From contig NZ_JAGHRC010000005.1 of the NCBI RefSeq assembly GCF_017743975.1, positions 62,001-126,000 on the forward strand: 64,000 nt of DNA, written 5' to 3'. Below, piece by piece: positions 17,070 through 26,131 of the stretch. Made by a program: the position numbers and the translations under genes. The stretch comes from Ruegeria sp. R14_0. GTDB lineage: Bacteria > Pseudomonadota > Alphaproteobacteria > Rhodobacterales > Rhodobacteraceae. Below the pieces are notes generated by a model that searched no databases, was not told where the DNA came from, and was given only the letters and a program-made list of their open reading frames with translations. How positions within the stretch are numbered: the first letter of the stretch is position 1; each line of letters begins with the position of its first letter.

Positions 17070-18740
17070 TTGAAAAGTGTTTTGTGGCAAGGCGGGTGGG
17101 CAACCCGGCTGAGGATCGGCAGCGGCCTGGTTCTGTTCGCCTTTGCGTTCTTTCACTTCATCAATATCGGGATGGGCCTGTTCCACACCGACTTTTTGCA
17201 TGACATGCAGGACGCCCGACACGTGGTCACGCGTCACGATCTGGGCAGCCTCATCCTGTACGCCGCCTTGCTTATTCATGCCGGGCTGGCCCTATACACG
17301 ATCAGCCAACTGCGCACCTTGCGCATGCCATTCAGCACCGGACTGCAGGTGATACTGGGCCTGCTGATCCCGTTGCAACTGATCTCGCACATCGTTCAGA
17401 CGCGCTATGCGAACACGGTTTACGATGTGAACGACGAGATGGGTTATATCATCATCCTGATGTGGCCCAGCGTGGCCGTCTGGATGCAAAGCCTGCTGCT
17501 TTTGCTGGTGTGGGTACATGGCTGTATCGGTCTTCATATGTGGCTCCGGCTGACACGCTGGTGGTCCAAAGCTGTGCCCTATCTGATCGGCGGGGCCGTG
17601 TTTGTCCCGACCTTTGCTCTGGCCGGTTTGCTGACCGAAGGGCGGCGTCTGTGGGCGGATTTCGCCGATCCGTTTCTGCGCGAACAGTATGTCGAGCACT
17701 ATAACTGGCCGTCTCCGGAAGAGTTCCAGGTCCTGTTCAGCGTCAAGGACAACGCGTTGATGGCGTTTTGGGTGGCACTGGGCGCTTCTTTGGCAGTGTT
17801 TGCTATCCGCAAGTTGTGGCGCCGCCGTCATTCCGTACGCGTCAAATATGTCGAAGGCCCCGAGGTCGTTGCCGAAAAGGGTATGACCCTGCTTGAGATT
17901 TCGCAGGCCAACGGCATCCCACACACAGCGCTTTGCGGTGGCAAAGGACGCTGCACCACATGTCGGGTGATTGTCGAAGACGGTGCCAACGATCTGCCGG
18001 AACCTGGCGAGGTCGAGGCCCGCAGCCTTGCCGCCGTCAGCGCCCCAGATGGTGCCAGGCTCGCGTGCCAGATCCGCCCGACCGCCCCGATCACAGCGTT
18101 TCGCATTTTCCGACCCGACGGCGCGCGGAACCGGGCGCACGCAAGCCAAGGCCAGGAACGGCAACTGGCGGTGCTGTTCCTGGACATGCGTGGTTTCACC
18201 TCGCTCACCGCTGGTCAACTGCCCTATGACATCGTGTTCCTGCTGAACCGCTTTTTCGACGCCATCGTGCCTGCGATCACGGCCGAGGGTGGTGTGGTCG
18301 ACAAATACATGGGCGACGGGCTTTTGGCCGTGTTTGAAACCACTGACACCCAGAGCTCGGCCAGGGCTGGGATGAAAGCCGCCGCCGACATCAGCCTTGC
18401 CTTGCAGCGGTTCAATCAACAGCTGGAATCCGAAGGAAGCCCGCGCATTCGCATCGGCATGGGCCTGCATCTGGGGGATCTGGTATTGGGCGAGATCGGG
18501 GCCGCTGGCCACGCGGCCCGAACGATCATCGGTGATACAGTCAATGTAGCCAGCAGGCTTGAGGCCGAAACCAAATCATTGGGCTGCGAGCTTTTGGTGT
18601 CAGAAGACCTGCTGCTGGCCGCGGGATATGATGGCGACATACGGCAGGTAAGGTCCTTTGATCTCCGCGGCGTCGCACGCCCGATTCCCGCCCTGCCGGT
18701 CCAGAACGCCGCCGATCTGACCGTCAGTGTCGCCGCATAG
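17070..18740 (+). CDS. Membrane adenylate cyclase with diheme-type anchor and 2Fe-2S domain
   Basis: This 556-residue protein has three parts. Residues 10-250 form six membrane helices. Histidines at about 29, 70, 107 and 150 lie in the first four helices and are placed to bind two b-type hemes, as in succinate dehydrogenase anchors. Residues 255-345 are a plant-type 2Fe-2S ferredoxin domain (Cys 289, 295, 298 and 333, CX5CX2CX34C). Residues 364-550 are a class III cyclase with metal Asps (LFLDMRGFTSL, DKYMGDGLLAVFE) and IIGDTVNVASRLE. The Lys in DKYMGD favours ATP over GTP. A TTG start at 17070 has an AGGTGA site five bases upstream. It probably couples quinone or electron-transport redox state to cAMP, as proposed for CyaC of Sinorhizobium meliloti. 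Confidence 0.88.
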   Translation: MKSVLWQGGWATRLRIGSGLVLFAFAFFHFINIGMGLFHTDFLHDMQDARHVVTRHDLGSLILYAALLIHAGLALYTISQLRTLRMPFSTGLQVILGLLIPLQLISHIVQTRYANTVYDVNDEMGYIIILMWPSVAVWMQSLLLLLVWVHGCIGLHMWLRLTRWWSKAVPYLIGGAVFVPTFALAGLLTEGRRLWADFADPFLREQYVEHYNWPSPEEFQVLFSVKDNALMAFWVALGASLAVFAIRKLWRRRHSVRVKYVEGPEVVAEKGMTLLEISQANGIPHTALCGGKGRCTTCRVIVEDGANDLPEPGEVEARSLAAVSAPDGARLACQIRPTAPITAFRIFRPDGARNRAHASQGQERQLAVLFLDMRGFTSLTAGQLPYDIVFLLNRFFDAIVPAITAEGGVVDKYMGDGLLAVFETTDTQSSARAGMKAAADISLALQRFNQQLESEGSPRIRIGMGLHLGDLVLGEIGAAGHAARTIIGDTVNVASRLEAETKSLGCELLVSEDLLLAAGYDGDIRQVRSFDLRGVARPIPALPVQNAADLTVSVAA

Positions 18741-18785
18741 GAACACACGCCCTGAAACCTGCCGAATTGTTGCCCATCCGGGGAA

Positions 18786-18814
18786 CCGGTTTCGCGCAAA
18801 ATTATGTAAACCGG
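18786..18814. repeat. Inverted repeat upstream of sat-cysC
   Basis: CCGGTTT and AAACCGG, seven bases each and perfect, are separated by 15 bases about 135 bases upstream of the sat-cysC start. The placement fits an operator for a dimeric regulator, but it could also act as a weak terminator for the cyclase gene. No T-run follows. Confidence 0.35.
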
Positions 18815-18946
18815 AATATCCTTCCATTTCCTGAAAAAACCGCGCATATCGTCCTTTGTTGCGCTCAGGTATATGGACTTCAAAAAACAGCCGGGGCAAA
18901 CGCCCATTAATCAACGGCAAAACGGCACTTCTACAAGAGTATTCCC

Positions 18947-20665
18947 ATGACGATGTTAAGTAATCTGGCACCCATCCCTGAACTCTATGTTTCGTACGAG
19001 TCGGCCCAGAAGTTGAAAGTGGAAGCCGCCGATCTGACCAGCTGGGACCTTAGCCCGCGTCAGATCTGCGATCTGGAATTGCTGATGAATGGCGGGTTCA
19101 ATCCGCTAAAGGGTTTTTTGAACCAGGCGGACTACGACAATGTCGTCGAGAAAATGCGGCTGGCGGACGGCACCTTGTGGCCTATGCCAATCACACTGGA
19201 CGTCGACGAAGCTTTCGCTGAAAAAATCGAATTGGGTCAAGACATCGCCCTGCGCGATCAGGAAGGCGTTATTCTGGGCACCATGACGGTGACTGACCGC
19301 TGGATACCGGACAAGGCGCATGAGGCAGAAAAGGTGTTTGGCGCGGATGACGACGCCCACCCGGCTGTGAATTACCTGCACAACGTCGCGGGCAAAGTAT
19401 ATCTGGGTGGCCCCGTGGTCGGCATTCAGCAGCCCGTCCACTATGATTTCCGCGCCCGTCGCGACACGCCGAACGAACTGCGCGCCTATTTCCGCAAAGT
19501 CGGCTGGCGTCGTATCGTGGCGTTCCAGACCCGCAACCCGTTGCACCGAGCGCACCAGGAACTGACCTTCCGCGCCGCCAAGGAAGCGCAGGCCAACCTG
19601 CTGATCCACCCGGTCGTGGGCATGACCAAACCGGGCGACGTGGACCATTTCACACGCGTTCGCTGCTATGAGGCGGTGCTGGACAAATACCCGGCCTCGA
19701 CCACCTCGATGAGCCTGCTGAACCTCGCCATGCGGATGGCAGGTCCCCGCGAGGCGGTCTGGCACGGCTTGATCCGCGCCAATCATGGCTGCACCCATTT
19801 CATTGTTGGTCGCGACCACGCCGGCCCCGGCAAAAACAGCCAGGGCGAGGATTTCTACGGCCCCTATGACGCACAGGATTTGTTCCGCAAATATCAGGAC
19901 GAGATCGGCATCGAGATGGTCGATTTCAAACACATGGTCTACGTCCAGGAACGCGCCCAGTACGAGCCGAATGACGAAATCCTGGATAAGGACAACGTCA
20001 CCATCCTGAACATTTCGGGCACCGAACTGCGCCGCCGTCTGCGCGAAGGGCTGGAAATCCCCGAGTGGTTCTCGTTCCCTGAAGTCGTGCAAGAGCTGCG
20101 CAACCGCTTCCCGCCGCGCTCGCGTCAGGGTTTCACTGTGTTCTTCACCGGCTTCTCGGGATCCGGTAAGTCCACCATCGCTAACGCGCTGATGGTGAAG
20201 CTGATGGAAATGGGCGACCGTCCTGTGACTCTGCTGGATGGTGACATCGTGCGAAAGAACCTGTCATCCGAGCTTGGCTTTTCCAAAGAACACCGCGACC
20301 TCAACATCCGCCGTATCGGATACGTGGCCAGCGAGATCACCAAGAACGGCGGCATCGCCATTTGCGCCCCGATCGCGCCCTATGCCACTACGCGCCGCGC
20401 GGTCCGGGAAGAAATCGAACAGTTCGGTGCCTTCTGCGAGGTCCACGTGGCCACCAGCATCGAGGAATGTGAACGCCGTGACCGCAAGGGCCTGTATAAG
20501 CTGGCGCGCGAAGGGAAGATCAAAGAGTTCACCGGTATCTCAGACCCCTACGATGTGCCCGAAAGCCCCGAATTGAGCGTTGAGACCGAGAATGTCGAGG
20601 TCGACAACTGCGCCCATCAGGTTCTGCTGAAACTGGAAAGCATGGGGTTGATTGCTGCGTCATAA
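18947..20665 (+). CDS. Bifunctional sulfate adenylyltransferase/adenylylsulfate kinase
   Basis: This 572-residue fusion activates sulfate. Residues 1-385 are an ATP sulfurylase with QTRNPLHRAHQEL (nucleotide-binding HxxH) and HFIVGRDHAGPGKNS. Residues 390-572 are an APS kinase with P-loop FTGFSGSGKSTIAN and the APS-binding DGDIVRKNLSSELGFS. It makes PAPS for assimilation and sulfation, and the sat-cysC order is the one seen in several alphaproteobacteria and in Aquifex. No cysD/cysN-type genes are present in the window. An intrinsic terminator follows 20 bases after the stop, and an AAGAG site precedes ATG 18947. Membership of the family is clear; it is probably transcribed alone. Confidence 0.95.
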   Translation: MTMLSNLAPIPELYVSYESAQKLKVEAADLTSWDLSPRQICDLELLMNGGFNPLKGFLNQADYDNVVEKMRLADGTLWPMPITLDVDEAFAEKIELGQDIALRDQEGVILGTMTVTDRWIPDKAHEAEKVFGADDDAHPAVNYLHNVAGKVYLGGPVVGIQQPVHYDFRARRDTPNELRAYFRKVGWRRIVAFQTRNPLHRAHQELTFRAAKEAQANLLIHPVVGMTKPGDVDHFTRVRCYEAVLDKYPASTTSMSLLNLAMRMAGPREAVWHGLIRANHGCTHFIVGRDHAGPGKNSQGEDFYGPYDAQDLFRKYQDEIGIEMVDFKHMVYVQERAQYEPNDEILDKDNVTILNISGTELRRRLREGLEIPEWFSFPEVVQELRNRFPPRSRQGFTVFFTGFSGSGKSTIANALMVKLMEMGDRPVTLLDGDIVRKNLSSELGFSKEHRDLNIRRIGYVASEITKNGGIAICAPIAPYATTRRAVREEIEQFGAFCEVHVATSIEECERRDRKGLYKLAREGKIKEFTGISDPYDVPESPELSVETENVEVDNCAHQVLLKLESMGLIAAS

Positions 20666-20684
20666 GCAACACTAAAATCCATAC

Positions 20685-20711
20685 AAAGCGGCCCACTGTG
20701 GCCGCTTTTTT
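20685..20711 (+). terminator. Rho-independent terminator of sat-cysC
   Basis: AAAGCGGCC pairs with GGCCGCTTT around a six-base loop and runs into a T-tract (TTTTTT). It lies 20 bases beyond the sat-cysC stop and 70 bases before the next gene. Confidence 0.9.
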
Positions 20712-20780
20712 CGTGTCGGATTGACAAGGGCGTAAGGCCTTGGTGCAAATGCAGGACCGGACCAAAACTCGAAACGGCCC

Positions 20781-21638
20781 ATGACCCGCACCATGCCCAC
20801 AATTGCCAGTTTCTGGTTCGGATCGGATTTAAGCTGGCTCGAGGCGTTATGCATTCAGTCCTATCTGGATAACGGCCACAGTTTCGTCCTGTACACTGTA
20901 GAGGACATCCAAAACGTCCCCACAGGCGCTGAGGTACGGCCAGCCGCAGACGTTTTATGGCCACCGCCCTTCGAGCTACGCCCAGACGACCGGTTGGGGG
21001 TTGCGGTGTTTTCCGACATATTCCGGTTGCGCCTGATGCAGAAAACGCCGTTCATCTGGGTTGATCTGGATGCGTATTGCGTCAAACCTTTCGACTTTTC
21101 CACGCCGTATGTCTTTGGGCGCTCGCCGTCCGGGAACTATCCAAACGGGGTTCTACGCCTGCCGGAAGAGTCGGAAACGCTGGCCCTTTGGCTCGCGTTT
21201 GTGACCTCGGCCAACCCGACCCAGCCGTGGCGTGGTGGTCGGCTGTTTCGGCATAACCGAAGACGTATCAGAAATGGGGAATCCTGGGGGATTGAATCCC
21301 TTCCCTGGGGCAGCTCAGGGCCCAAGGCATTCGAGTATTTTTTGCGACAGACCAGCGAGGACATCCATGCAATGGGGCCCGACGTATTCTACCCCCTCGC
21401 GAAAGAGCAGTTGTGGATGCTGCACGCCCCTCAGGTTTCCATCGGTGAAATCGAACGCGATGGTGTCCATTCGGTTCACATCTACGGGCATCAGAAAAAG
21501 CTAATGTCCAACAATACAGCAGGATTGCCGGTCACGGGTTCGTATCTTCACAGGATATGCGACCGGCACGGGATTGATCCGTCCGCCAATCCGATCCTGC
21601 CGGTGGGCTGGCTTGCCCCTCGGTCTTCGGCGGACTAG
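20781..21638 (+). CDS. Glycosyltransferase-like protein (GT32-type DXD)
   Basis: This 285-residue protein looks like a capsular-polysaccharide or mannosyl/galactosyl transferase of the GT32-like, DXD-containing group. Key segments are the N-terminal FWFGSDLSWLEALCIQSYL, a LFSDIFRLRLM-like helix (VAVFSDIFRLRLM), and the metal/sugar motif FIWVDLDAYCVKPFDF. A second ATG four codons in (MPTIASFW) may be the true start, since neither has a strong ribosome binding site. It converges on the GT10-like gene with a four-base overlap. It probably acts on a surface polysaccharide; donor and acceptor are unknown. Confidence 0.72.
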   Translation: MTRTMPTIASFWFGSDLSWLEALCIQSYLDNGHSFVLYTVEDIQNVPTGAEVRPAADVLWPPPFELRPDDRLGVAVFSDIFRLRLMQKTPFIWVDLDAYCVKPFDFSTPYVFGRSPSGNYPNGVLRLPEESETLALWLAFVTSANPTQPWRGGRLFRHNRRRIRNGESWGIESLPWGSSGPKAFEYFLRQTSEDIHAMGPDVFYPLAKEQLWMLHAPQVSIGEIERDGVHSVHIYGHQKKLMSNNTAGLPVTGSYLHRICDRHGIDPSANPILPVGWLAPRSSAD

Positions 21639-22504
21639 CCGGCGCTTATCTGCTCCCGCAGGGTGCGCACGGCCCGTCCCTCAAAGTCTCCAAACTCAGC
21701 CGCCTGTTTTTGAGCAGCCTGCAGACGTGGCAAGCGTCGGGCATAGTCATCCGGGGACAGGTTGGTGATCGCCTGCTGAATATCAGCCTGCGTCTCGCAC
21801 AGGATCATGCCGGACGTATCCATGAAATCCCCGATATTTGGACAGCCCCAATAGATCGGAACCGTCGAACACAGGATCGCATCGGTTAGCTTTTCCGAGA
21901 AATAGTTCCGCTCGCGCACATTCTCGATCACAACGGAATAACAATACGGAGCCAACCCGTCGGATTTTCGGTCAAACGGCGTGTAGCCACGCCCCATGAT
22001 ATCGACGTCGGCCCCCGTTTCGCGCACCCAGCCTATCACCGAATGGCGCAGCTGGTGACCTTCGAGGTCGCGCTTTGCAGAGGCGATCAGCGAACAGGGT
22101 TTCGTTTTTTGAACATCAAGATCGCGCCAATCCGGCACCATCGTCACGCCATAGGGCAAGAACACCGCGTTCGGGATATTCTGCAGTAGAACGTCGTGAA
22201 ACGTCAGAACCCGGAAGAACCGCCGCCAAGTATAGCGCAACATCCGATCATGCTTGGCGTGAATAGCCGAGGGTTCACCCATCATCAGCGATATCTGCGC
22301 GTGAGTACCCCGTCGCAGGCGCAGATGGACGGTTGAATTGGGGTACATGATCAGGTGGTCCGTACGCTCCAGATCACCCACTGTCTTCCCCAACAGCCGA
22401 TCCGGGCAACCCTCGGGCCAGATCAGCTCGGACAGCGGAACCGAGGACAATTTTGGCCCCAAGCGATGTCCGTAGGGCAGAATTGCAATCGCAGGTTCCG
22501 TCAT
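21635..22504 (-). CDS. Glycosyltransferase family 10 (fucosyltransferase)-like protein
   Basis: This 289-residue protein carries the C-terminal GT10 signature: YCYSVVIENVRERNYFSEKL followed by LTDAILCSTVPIYWG, matching the 'FENs....YxTEK...a...g.vPvy.G' pattern of alpha-1,3-fucosyltransferases. A GDP-sugar donor is the family expectation. The N-terminal acceptor half (LRLRRGTHAQISLMMGEPSA) is less conserved. ATG 22504 overlaps the PhzF stop (ATGA); the frame is open upstream only inside that gene. No GDP-fucose synthesis genes are in the window, so the donor sugar is uncertain. Confidence 0.75.
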   Translation of the reverse strand: MTEPAIAILPYGHRLGPKLSSVPLSELIWPEGCPDRLLGKTVGDLERTDHLIMYPNSTVHLRLRRGTHAQISLMMGEPSAIHAKHDRMLRYTWRRFFRVLTFHDVLLQNIPNAVFLPYGVTMVPDWRDLDVQKTKPCSLIASAKRDLEGHQLRHSVIGWVRETGADVDIMGRGYTPFDRKSDGLAPYCYSVVIENVRERNYFSEKLTDAILCSTVPIYWGCPNIGDFMDTSGMILCETQADIQQAITNLSPDDYARRLPRLQAAQKQAAEFGDFEGRAVRTLREQISAG

Positions 22505-23388
22505 GACGAAGGCCCGGGCAAATCGACCTGGCCGCGCATCAGGACATAGCCCTGCCCCGCCACTTTGATACCTGTCATCGCATCTGCCGGTCCCACGCGG
22601 GTCACGGTCGCCCGACCCGGACGCCCCATGTCGTGGCCCTGCTCGGCAATAAAGCTGTCTTTGGGCATCAGGCCATATTTCCAAAGATACGCCGCCATCG
22701 CACCGGTTGCCGATCCGGTGAAGGGGTCTTCGGGTGGGCTGGGCGGCAACATCAACAAGCGCGAGAACGTGTCGCCTGCCTCTGTGGCCCCTTCCAGCGT
22801 GACAAGGAAAGGCTCAGCCATGTCTGACCCGGAATAGCCAGCTTTCGCAGCGACCTCACGCAGCGGGCCTTCGTCCAGCCTAGCCGCACGCAGCGCGTCA
22901 TGATCGCGCAGAACGGTGATACAGAACGGCAGCCCCGTCGAAACGAATTGCGGAGGGGAGATGATCGCACTTTCCGGTAGGCCGATGGTGCTTGCGACCA
23001 GATCAGCGGGCACCAGCGATCCGAACTGCGGTGCAACCTGCGTCATCTCGATCTCGTCGCCATTAAGTCGGATCGCGACAATTCCTGCCCCGGTTTCAAG
23101 CGTCAGCGCATCGCCCTGAAACAACCCCCGCGACCGCATGGCCGCGACAGTGGCGATAGTGGGGTGGCCGGCAAAGGGGATCTCACGGCTGGCCAAAAAG
23201 TACCGAACCCGAACATCGGCGACGTCTGACGGACCGGTAAAGGTGCATTCGACCAGCGACGTCTCGCGCACATAGGCCATACAGACGTCTTCGTACAGCG
23301 CGGCGCCACCGTGGACCACGGCACAGCCGTTACCGCCAAAGGCGCTGTCGGTGAACGCGTCCACCCAGTCAAAGTCAAACCAGCTCAT
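22501..23388 (-). CDS. PhzF-family epimerase/isomerase-like protein
   Basis: This 295-residue protein has the two-domain diaminopimelate-epimerase-like fold of PhzF. Diagnostic segments are VDAFTDSAFGGNGCAVV at the start with the catalytic-type Glu in ETSLVECTF, EIPFAGHPTIATVAAM, and the C-terminal PPSPPEDPFTGSATGAMAAY. No phenazine genes are nearby, and most such proteins are isomerases of unknown substrate. I chose the ATG at 23388 over one 13 codons upstream because the conserved fold begins there. It overlaps the GT10-like gene downstream, which is an odd partner. Confidence 0.88.
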   Translation of the reverse strand: MSWFDFDWVDAFTDSAFGGNGCAVVHGGAALYEDVCMAYVRETSLVECTFTGPSDVADVRVRYFLASREIPFAGHPTIATVAAMRSRGLFQGDALTLETGAGIVAIRLNGDEIEMTQVAPQFGSLVPADLVASTIGLPESAIISPPQFVSTGLPFCITVLRDHDALRAARLDEGPLREVAAKAGYSGSDMAEPFLVTLEGATEAGDTFSRLLMLPPSPPEDPFTGSATGAMAAYLWKYGLMPKDSFIAEQGHDMGRPGRATVTRVGPADAMTGIKVAGQGYVLMRGQVDLPGPSS

Positions 23389-23482
23389 TCTTGATGCCCC
23401 TGCTCTGCGACCCGTACTGGGTCGCATATCTCACCCGTAGGGCGGCGGATGTCACGCGAAAATCACGCGCTGCGGGGCCGTT

Positions 23483-23707
23483 TCAGTGAACGGCCACCGG
23501 CGAGAAATCGTGTTCGCGTGCCAGCACAAAGGCCAGCTTGCGATCGGCAACCAGTGCCAATTGCTGCCCATCCGAGTCGTGCACCGCATAAAGCTGATCC
23601 AGATCGCCAGCCTGTTCGCGCACTTCGCGCGGCAGATCAGCAACGTCGACAGCCTTCACGTAAACAATACGATCGCCTTCGGTGTTAATCTCAATCGGTG
23701 TATTCAT
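23483..23707 (-). CDS. DUF1150 family protein
   Basis: This 74-residue protein matches the alphaproteobacterial DUF1150 family. The core is VYVKAVDVADLPREVREQAG followed by LYAVHDSDGQQLALVADR and a FVLAREHDFSPVAVH end. It lies five bases downstream of the Hsp20 gene and is likely cotranscribed with it. I recall the same pair in other Rhodobacterales, which suggests a stress-related role. No function is known. Confidence 0.88.
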   Translation of the reverse strand: MNTPIEINTEGDRIVYVKAVDVADLPREVREQAGDLDQLYAVHDSDGQQLALVADRKLAFVLAREHDFSPVAVH

Positions 23708-23712
23708 TGCTC

Positions 23713-24126
23713 TTACCCCTTCCGTATATTGATTGTCTGAACCACGGTTTCCGGCACGGCGCGGGTCAGATCCACATGCAGCAGACCGTTCTCCATGATC
23801 GCCTCGCCCACCTCGACACCATCAGCCAGCACAAACATACGCTGGAACTGACGCGCCGCGATGCCACGATGCAGAAAGATGCGCCCCTCGCTGTCGTCGC
23901 GTTGACGGCCCCGGATCACCAGCTGACGATCCTCGATGGTAATCGACAGGTCCTCTTCCGCGAAACCGGCCACGGCCAGCGTGATGCGATAGGAAAAATC
24001 CGAGGTTTGTTCGATGTTATAGGGCGGGTACCCTTCGTTGCCAGCCTTTGCAGACCGTTCCAAAAGGCGTTCCAATTGCTCGAACCCCAGAAGATGCGGG
24101 TATGAGCCAAGAGTAAGTTTTGACAC
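23713..24126 (-). CDS. Hsp20-family small heat shock protein
   Basis: This 137-residue alpha-crystallin protein holds unfolding proteins in a refoldable state. The N-terminal [20 protein letters not shown] leads into the alpha-crystallin core YRITLAVAGFAEEDLSITIE, ending RQFQRMFVLADGVEV and ENGLLHVDLTR. I chose GTG 24126 (SKLTLGSYPHLLGFEQ), which has an AGGA site at normal spacing; the frame is open for 50 codons upstream but that part is not conserved. No CIRCE element or clear ROSE thermometer was found in its leader. DUF1150 follows in the same operon. Confidence 0.9.
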   Translation of the reverse strand: MSKLTLGSYPHLLGFEQLERLLERSAKAGNEGYPPYNIEQTSDFSYRITLAVAGFAEEDLSITIEDRQLVIRGRQRDDSEGRIFLHRGIAARQFQRMFVLADGVEVGEAIMENGLLHVDLTRAVPETVVQTINIRKG

Positions 24127-24290
24127 GTATTTTCGTCCTTTATTGCCAAAGCGACGTGTGGTGCGGCCCCGTTCTGGCAACCGCATATGATAGAATATGG
24201 GAATATGCAGGGATGTCCACAAGGTCTGGCGGGATAAAGCCTGACACACTATCTTGTGTGGCAAGCACCACAGCAACGACCGAGTCGCCC

Positions 24291-24515
24291 ATGAACGCGC
24301 CTACTGACATTTCGATGAAAACAGACGAAGTTCTTCGGGTCGAGCTTGAGGTGTTCCGCCGCCAACACCGCGACCTGGACGAGGCGATTGAGGCGCTGCA
24401 GGCCACCGGTACCTCGGATCAACTGACGATCAAGCGTTTGAAAAAACAGAAATTGCGGCTCAAGGACATCATTCGTCTGATCGAAGACCGTCTGACCCCG
24501 GACATCATCGCCTGA
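24291..24515 (+). CDS. YdcH/DUF465 family protein
   Basis: This 74-residue, highly charged helical protein fits the YdcH (DUF465) family. The signature is VFRRQHRDLDEAIEALQ, then TIKRLKKQKLRLKDIIRLIE. Proteins of this type are predicted helical hairpins with unknown function. Two starts are possible (24291 or 24315); neither has a strong ribosome binding site. It precedes purE by 66 bases on the same strand. Confidence 0.8.
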   Translation: MNAPTDISMKTDEVLRVELEVFRRQHRDLDEAIEALQATGTSDQLTIKRLKKQKLRLKDIIRLIEDRLTPDIIA

Positions 24516-24581
24516 CGCATTGCCTCGAAGTCGGATTTGGCTATAGTGCGCGCTCTCTCAGCAGGCAGGGGCGTTAAGCGG

Positions 24582-25070
24582 ATGAGCGATGTGAAAGTGG
24601 GGATCATCATGGGCAGCCAGTCGGACTGGCCCACGATGAAAGAAGCTGCGGATATTCTGGATGAACTCGGCGTTGCATATGAAAAACGCATCGTGTCCGC
24701 CCACCGTACCCCGGATCGCCTTTGGGACTATGGCAAAACCGCTGTTGAGCGTGGCCTGGATGTGATTATCGCGGGCGCAGGTGGGGCTGCGCATCTGCCG
24801 GGAATGATGGCGTCCAAAACGCGCGTGCCAGTGATTGGCGTACCGGTTCAGACACGGGCCTTGTCCGGTGTCGACTCGCTCTACTCCATCGTGCAGATGC
24901 CCAAGGGCTTCCCTGTGGCGACTATGGCCATCGGTGCCGCCGGCGGTGCCAACGCGGGCCTGATGGCCGCTGGCATTCTGGCGCTGCAGGATGCGGCACT
25001 GGCCGAGCGATTGGACGCTTGGCGCGCGGCTTTGTCGGCCTCGATCCCCGAGGAGCCTGTCGATGAGTGA
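24582..25070 (+). CDS. purE: 5-(carboxyamino)imidazole ribonucleotide mutase
   Basis: This 162-residue enzyme converts N5-CAIR to CAIR in purine synthesis (class I PurE). The active-site segments [31 protein letters not shown] and [17 protein letters not shown] are intact. ATG 24582 is the family start. It overlaps purK by eight bases, the usual order in bacteria that use the two-step PurK-PurE route. Confidence 0.97.
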   Translation: MSDVKVGIIMGSQSDWPTMKEAADILDELGVAYEKRIVSAHRTPDRLWDYGKTAVERGLDVIIAGAGGAAHLPGMMASKTRVPVIGVPVQTRALSGVDSLYSIVQMPKGFPVATMAIGAAGGANAGLMAAGILALQDAALAERLDAWRAALSASIPEEPVDE

Positions 25071-26130
25071 AGCACTGCAAACCGGCGCTATGATTGGAAT
25101 TCTGGGTGGCGGCCAACTGGGCCGGATGCTGTCGGTTGCTGCGGCACGTCTTGGGTTCGTCACGCATATCTATGAACCAGGCGCGAACCCGCCTGCCGGA
25201 CAAGTCGCCGACCGTGTAACCACCGCCGCTTATGACAATGCCGACGCGCTGAAGGCTTTTGCCGAATCCGTCGATGTCATCACCTATGAATTCGAAAACA
25301 TCCCAACCGAAGCGCTGGACCTGCTTGAGGCGCATCGCCCGATCCGTCCGGGTCGCGAGGCACTGCGGGTCAGTCAGGATCGTTTGACCGAAAAGTCCTT
25401 TCTGCAGGGTCTTGGCCTGAAAACCGCACCGTTTGCGGACATTACCGATCTGGACAGTCTGAAGGCCGCAATCAATCAGATCGGCACGCCCGCCATTCTG
25501 AAAACCCGTCGCTTCGGCTATGACGGCAAGGGGCAGGCCCGCCTGCACGGCCCCGACGATGCCGAGGCTGCCCTGTCCGATATGGCGGGTGCGCCCGCGA
25601 TCCTGGAAGGGTTTGTCAACTTCAGCCACGAGGTTTCGGTCATCGCGGCCCGCGGGGTGGACGGTCAGGTGGCTTGTTTCGACCCCGGCGAAAACGTGCA
25701 TCGAGACGGCATCCTGCACACTACCACCATCCCTGCCCGTCTCGCCCCGGCGCAACGCACCGATGCGGTACTGTTGGCTGCAAACATCCTTAACGCGCTG
25801 GACTATGTCGGCGTCATGGGGGTCGAATTGTTCGTGACGCCGCAAGGTTTGATCGTGAACGAGATCGCGCCACGGGTGCATAACTCGGGCCATTGGACAC
25901 AGAACGGCTGTGCTGTGGATCAGTTCGAACAACACATCCGCGCCGTGACCGGGTGGCCGCTGGGTGACGGGCAGCGCCATTCGGATGTCGTGATGGAGAA
26001 CCTGATCGGTGATGACATGAACCGAGTGCCTGACCTCGCGCGGGAACGCGATGTGGCGCTACACCTCTATGGCAAGGCCGAGGTCAAAGCGGGCCGCAAA
26101 ATGGGTCATTTCAACCGCGTCTCGCGCTAA
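25063..26130 (+). CDS. purK: N5-carboxyaminoimidazole ribonucleotide synthase
   Basis: This 355-residue ATP-grasp enzyme carboxylates aminoimidazole ribonucleotide with ATP and bicarbonate. The N-terminal [35 protein letters not shown], the ATP-grasp loop [16 protein letters not shown], and [17 protein letters not shown] are all present. ATG 25063 lies inside the end of purE, so translation is coupled. The upstream in-frame extension lies in purE and is not real. The convergent phnM homologue ends two bases beyond its stop. Confidence 0.97.
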   Translation: MSEALQTGAMIGILGGGQLGRMLSVAAARLGFVTHIYEPGANPPAGQVADRVTTAAYDNADALKAFAESVDVITYEFENIPTEALDLLEAHRPIRPGREALRVSQDRLTEKSFLQGLGLKTAPFADITDLDSLKAAINQIGTPAILKTRRFGYDGKGQARLHGPDDAEAALSDMAGAPAILEGFVNFSHEVSVIAARGVDGQVACFDPGENVHRDGILHTTTIPARLAPAQRTDAVLLAANILNALDYVGVMGVELFVTPQGLIVNEIAPRVHNSGHWTQNGCAVDQFEQHIRAVTGWPLGDGQRHSDVVMENLIGDDMNRVPDLARERDVALHLYGKAEVKAGRKMGHFNRVSR

Positions 26131-26131
26131 G

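Noticed and set aside
17292..18512. A 406-codon minus-strand frame opposite the adenylate cyclase gene
   Set aside because: The cyclase frame has clear domains and a good start; the antisense product has none.
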